This document shows positions 37,704 through 40,456 of a DNA stretch of 40,456 nt, in pieces. The stretch is taken from assembly GCA_964355085.1 (NCBI GenBank), contig CAYHBW010000006.1:1-40456 (forward strand). The letters are read 5' to 3'. Source of the stretch: REEB48 sp964355085. Its GTDB lineage: Bacteria; Patescibacteriota; Minisyncoccia; UBA6257; 02-FULL-45-10c. The notes beneath the pieces were generated by a model, which saw only the letters and a list, made by a program, of their open reading frames with translations, was not told the DNA's origin and did no database searches. Every line of letters starts with the position of its first letter. The stretch's first letter is position 1. Made by a program: the position numbers and the translations under genes.

Positions 37704-38645
37704 ATGCCGGAATTACCGGAAGTACAAACCGTAGTAGATGACCTGAAAAAGAAGGTCGTCGGGAGAAAAATAACTGGCCTTTGGTTTGATTGGCCGAAGA
37801 TGCTTAAAGACCCGCTGGATCAGCAGAGGAATTTTGTCGCGCATAAACACGTGAAAGTTTTCCAGAGAGTCATTCTTGGAAAAAAAATTCTTGATGTCCG
37901 CCGTCGCGCAAAGAATATCCTCATCTATCTTTCAGGGGATATGATGATGCTGATTCATTTAAAAATGACCGGACATCTTCTTGTCGGCAAGTGGAGAATA
38001 GAAAAGTCGAAAGTTCAAAGGCCGAAGTCGAAAGATGTGGTTATTCCGATTGAGCCGAAGGAAATAGTCGATGATCCGTATAACAGATATATCCATGTTT
38101 TATTCAATTTGGATAATGGGAAGATGCTTGGATTTTCCGACGTGCGTAAGTTCGGGAAAATTCTACTTGGAACAACGGCGCAGATTGAAAATCTCGATGA
38201 ATTGAGAAATCTCGGTCCGGAATCGCTTGATCCGAAATTCAAATTTTCAGATTTCAAAAAAGCCATTTCCGCCGAACACCGCAAGATAAAACAAGTTCTT
38301 ACCGATCCGCAGGTCATCGCCGGAATCGGGAACATCTATTCTGACGACATTCTGTGGCAGGCGAAGGTTCATCCGCTCAAGCCGGCGGATAGAATTTCCG
38401 ATAAGGATCTGTTGGCGATGTATAAGGCGACCCGATCCATACTCGGGAAAGCAGTGAAGCTTCGCGGCACATCTTTCAGTGATTTCCGGGATACCAGCGG
38501 AAAAGAAGGATATTATGCGGGTTATCGCCTTGTTTATCAGCGCGAGGATGAGCCGTGCAGCCGCTGCGGTACGAAAATAAATCGGCTTACCGTCGGCGGT
38601 CGCTCCGCGCATTATTGTCCCGCCTGCCAACGTCTGAAGCCGTAG
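37704..38645 (+). CDS. mutM: formamidopyrimidine-DNA glycosylase
   Basis: MutM/Fpg removes 8-oxoguanine and other oxidised purines and cuts the abasic site. The mature enzyme starts PELPEVQTVVDDLKKKVVGR with catalytic Pro2 and Glu3. Further marks are RRRAKNILIYL, MLIHLKMTGHLLVGKW, the helix-two-turn-helix region VIAGIGNIYSDDILWQAKVH, and the zinc finger CSRCGTKINRLTVGGRSAHY then CPACQ. At 313 residues it is ~35 longer than usual. The extra part (IEKSKVQRPKSKDVVIPIEP after KWR) includes a GAAAGTT/CGAAGTCGAAAG repeat (38000-38035) inserted in frame. Confidence 0.95.
   Translation: MPELPEVQTVVDDLKKKVVGRKITGLWFDWPKMLKDPLDQQRNFVAHKHVKVFQRVILGKKILDVRRRAKNILIYLSGDMMMLIHLKMTGHLLVGKWRIEKSKVQRPKSKDVVIPIEPKEIVDDPYNRYIHVLFNLDNGKMLGFSDVRKFGKILLGTTAQIENLDELRNLGPESLDPKFKFSDFKKAISAEHRKIKQVLTDPQVIAGIGNIYSDDILWQAKVHPLKPADRISDKDLLAMYKATRSILGKAVKLRGTSFSDFRDTSGKEGYYAGYRLVYQREDEPCSRCGTKINRLTVGGRSAHYCPACQRLKP
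38000..38035. repeat. in-frame repeat inside mutM
   Basis: AAAAGTCGAAAGTTCAAAGG, then CCGAAGTCGAAAG, is a near-tandem repeat that encodes the extra EKSKVQRPKSK loop after the GHLLVGKW motif. Confidence 0.5.
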
Positions 38646-38728
38646 GATGATGGCGGGCAGGTCAAGTTATCAGCGCTTAGATTTTAAGGTCAAACGGGCA
38701 GATGAATTTATAGGAATAATAATTTATT

Positions 38729-38757
38729 TGACAATACGTCGACTCGAGCATAATATA
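38729..38757 (+). promoter_or_regulatory. promoter before 38791
   Basis: TTGACA and TAATAT, 17 bp apart, about 33 bp before the ATG. The spacer contains GTCGACTCGAG. Confidence 0.55.
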
Positions 38758-38790
38758 CTTATTAGCTATTTATTGAAAACTTAAAATATA

Positions 38791-39228
38791 ATGGCCTACA
38801 ACCTTTTCATGTCTTTCATGATAGGACTCTTTTTGCTATTTGTATTTTTCTGCATAGGAGCATATTTCGTGAATAAATATGAAAAAAATAAAGCGAACAG
38901 AAATTCTGGTCCGTCTGTTTTTTTCTCAAATGAATGCATTGGCGAAAGCATATATATGAAACATGAATTCGGGAGACTTGTCAGCGAAATTGCCATTCAT
39001 CAGGCAAGATTGGACGGTAAAGAATGTATCTCTGACGGTCATAGTGAGATTCCAAAAGAAAAAGTGATATCTGCTGATGATTATGAGGCAGCATTTTTAC
39101 TAGCCATGAAAGAATTAATTGAAAAAGCCGGAACATCTTCATCTGGTTGCGGTAATAAATGCGATAAAGAATCATTGCTTAAAAAAATCCGGAATCTTCG
39201 TAAGAAATACGAAACCAAAACGCTTTGA
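38791..39228 (+). CDS. small membrane protein of unknown function
   Basis: The 145-residue protein has one strong N-terminal membrane segment (MSFMIGLFLLFVFFCIGAYF, ~residues 8-27), followed by a basic stop-transfer NKYEKNKANR and a soluble, mixed-charge domain. That domain has VSEIAIHQARLDGKECISDG, a helical DDYEAAFLLAMKELIEKAGT and a CGNKCDKESLLKKI segment with two cysteines. No family recognised. It has its own promoter and terminator, lying between mutM and the HolA-like gene. Confidence 0.72.
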   Translation: MAYNLFMSFMIGLFLLFVFFCIGAYFVNKYEKNKANRNSGPSVFFSNECIGESIYMKHEFGRLVSEIAIHQARLDGKECISDGHSEIPKEKVISADDYEAAFLLAMKELIEKAGTSSSGCGNKCDKESLLKKIRNLRKKYETKTL

Positions 39229-39238
39229 CCGGCGTTTT
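39217..39238 (+). terminator. terminator after the small membrane-protein gene
   Basis: AAAACGC and GCGTTTT form a 7-bp stem, and the stop codon lies in the loop. TT-rich DNA follows. Confidence 0.65.
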
Positions 39239-39308
39239 TTATTTTTCTTTAAAGCATTATACTTAAAGTAAAATTAAAATGACTTTAATAATTCACCTTT
39301 CATAGCCC

Positions 39309-40115
39309 ATGGTTATTTTTCTTTATGGCCCTGATTCTTACCGACGGCAGGAAAAAATGAATGAAATAATTTCCGGTTACAAGAAAAAACATTCCGGATT
39401 ATCAATTCAGCATTTTGATTTTTCAGATGCCGGATCGCCGGCCTTATTCCGGGACTTTCTTAAATCCAATTCCCTGTTCGACACATTTAAGCTCGGAGTT
39501 GTCCGGGGAGGAGAGGATCTGGACGGGGCGAATGAAAAGGAATTCCGGAAATCAATCAGGGAAAATATCCCGGACAAGGAGTCGGTTCTGATCCTTATTT
39601 TTGAAAAAAAACCGCTGAAAGATTATAAATTTCTCCTGGAAGATGACGTTATTTCCCAGGAATTTGAAAATCTTTCCGGTGAAAATCTTTCCGTTTTCAT
39701 ACGGAAAGAATCCGATAAGCGGGGCCTGAAGACGGACCGTGCCGGCTTGGAAATTCTGACAAAATCATTTGCCGGAAACAGCTGGGGGGTAATCAACGAG
39801 CTTGATAAATTCTCCCTTATGGATGAAAAAAACCTGACCGCGGAAACGATACGGAGCCACGTGGACGTCTTCAGCGAGTTGAATGTTTTTTCAGCTCTGA
39901 ATCAGATGAGGGCATCCCGCAGTCCCGGTGAAAAACTCCGGATTTTCGAGGAATTGCTTGCGCGGAATTCCGATCCGGCAATGCTTTTCAATATCATCGC
40001 AATCTCTCCTTATGAACGGAAAGAATGGAAAGAACTGATGGCGGATTACGATGTTTCAGTTAAGTCGGGAAAGTTGGAGTATGAAGAGGTGATGTTGGAT
40101 ATGCTTCTCAAATAA
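39309..40115 (+). CDS. holA: DNA polymerase III subunit delta-like protein
   Basis: HolA/delta opens the sliding clamp as part of the clamp loader. This 268-residue protein has the delta-type N-terminus MVIFLYGPDSYRRQEKMNEI, then SLFDTFKLGVVRGGEDLDGA, KESVLILIFEKKPLKD, FENLSGENLSVFIRKESDKR, and the small helical collar-like C-terminal part with ILTKSFAGNSWGVINELDKF and FSALNQMRASRSPGEKLRIF. It is shorter than the usual 320-340 residues, so part of the C-terminal domain seems reduced. The gene is next to rpsT (S20), a frequent neighbour of holA in bacteria, which supports the call. Confidence 0.85.
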   Translation: MVIFLYGPDSYRRQEKMNEIISGYKKKHSGLSIQHFDFSDAGSPALFRDFLKSNSLFDTFKLGVVRGGEDLDGANEKEFRKSIRENIPDKESVLILIFEKKPLKDYKFLLEDDVISQEFENLSGENLSVFIRKESDKRGLKTDRAGLEILTKSFAGNSWGVINELDKFSLMDEKNLTAETIRSHVDVFSELNVFSALNQMRASRSPGEKLRIFEELLARNSDPAMLFNIIAISPYERKEWKELMADYDVSVKSGKLEYEEVMLDMLLK

Positions 40116-40151
40116 AAAATCCGAGTCGACCAGTTGTCGACTCGGATTTTT
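40115..40151. terminator. bidirectional terminator between holA-like gene and rpsT
   Basis: AAAAATCCGAGTCGAC and its exact complement form a 16-bp stem with a 5-nt loop, with T-runs after it on both strands. Confidence 0.9.
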
Positions 40152-40412
40152 TTATTTTACTTTATTCAGCATTTTCGTCAGGCGGGACTTCAGGCGGGAA
40201 GCGGTGTTCTTCTTGATGGTGTGGACTTTGGCGGTCTTATCAAGGATCTTATAGACGCTTGAGAGCATCGCCTTGGCTTCATCCATTTTTTTAGCTGACA
40301 CCAGTTTCTTAAACGCTTTCAAGGACTTTTTAAGGGCCTCTTTCCGCCCGTCATTCTGCGCGCGGCGTTTTATGTTCTGGCGATGGGCTTTTTTGGCTGA
40401 TTCGGTAATCAT
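40152..40412 (-). CDS. rpsT: 30S ribosomal protein S20
   Basis: S20 is a small basic protein bound to 16S rRNA in the small subunit. I start at 40412 (ATG), giving 86 residues MITESAKKAHRQNIKRRAQN and so on, with the typical SAKKAHRQN-IKRR start, LKKSLKAFKKLVSAKKMDEA and the C-terminal KILDKTAKVHTIKKNTASRL helix. A longer reading from 40454 would add 14 residues that no S20 has. The minus-strand TTGACT at the window edge could be a -35 of its promoter. Confidence 0.95.
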   Translation of the reverse strand: MITESAKKAHRQNIKRRAQNDGRKEALKKSLKAFKKLVSAKKMDEAKAMLSSVYKILDKTAKVHTIKKNTASRLKSRLTKMLNKVK

Positions 40413-40456
40413 AGTGTTGCTATTCAGGGTATGGGATTTTCTGTATAAAGTCAATA

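Noticed and set aside
1..40456. CRISPR array
   Set aside because: Repeats seen are palindromic, diverged and irregularly spaced. No regular repeat-spacer pattern or cas gene is present.

Overview
The window looks like the replication-origin region of a Patescibacteria (CPR) chromosome, Parcubacteria-like by inference. The reasons are short housekeeping proteins, frequent weak or absent ribosome-binding sites, a compact type IV secretion (T4SS)-like cluster with PrgI, VirB6-like and two-piece VirB4 genes, and many dispersed palindromic repeats both between and inside genes. Base composition is moderate and fairly even. The exception is a block near 31.3-33.0 kb with visibly GC-richer codons. 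No rRNA, tRNA or CRISPR array was found.

Layout. 0.1-3.6 kb: a four-helix-bundle protein, a UvrD/PcrA-type helicase, a GxxExxY protein inside a 37-bp inverted-repeat frame, and rsmA. 3.7-15.9 kb: a T4SS-like operon on the plus strand, opening with a structured leader and closing with a bidirectional terminator. 15.9-20.7 kb: the classic origin neighbourhood, rpmH-rnpA-yidC-jag leftward (rpmH is only 44 codons) and dnaA-dnaN rightward, with DnaA-box-like sites between dnaA and dnaN. 20.7-24.8 kb (minus): a class A penicillin-binding protein, an acidic protein, ruvC and a short yebC. 25.2-27.3 kb: a GIY-YIG nuclease framed by inverted repeats, then a PilB/GspE ATPase. 27.3-28.1 kb is protein-free: a gene-less relative of the GxxExxY element, a probable minus-strand 6S-like RNA, a second possible small RNA, and repeats. 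28.1-31.2 kb: ruvB, an HD hydrolase, tsaE and the 5'-nuclease part of DNA polymerase I. 31.2-34.7 kb: an island that separates the two halves of polA. It carries three paralogous exported proteins, a Phd/RelE toxin-antitoxin pair and an M23 peptidase. 34.7-40.4 kb: the polymerase half of polA, a PAS histidine kinase, mutM, a small membrane protein, a HolA-like clamp-loader subunit and rpsT.

How it fits together. Many genes serve DNA replication and repair (dnaA, dnaN, holA-like, polA halves, uvrD-like, ruvB, ruvC, mutM) or the cell envelope and surface machines (PBP1A, YidC, T4SS-like cluster, PilB, M23). Three features stand out. First, small genes of families often found as intervening or dispersed elements (four-helix bundle, GxxExxY, GIY-YIG) are each framed by inverted repeats, whose right arm lies just before, or flush with, the start codon of the next gene. 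Gene-less repeat elements sit in the same position before 12326, PrgI and ruvB. Second, polA is split by an island in which the 3' end of the 5'-nuclease gene, with its embedded promoter, is repeated at module borders. Third, repeats appear to be inserted in frame in rsmA, tsaE, mutM and polA, recalling Rickettsia palindromic elements. All alignments and promoter calls were made by eye.
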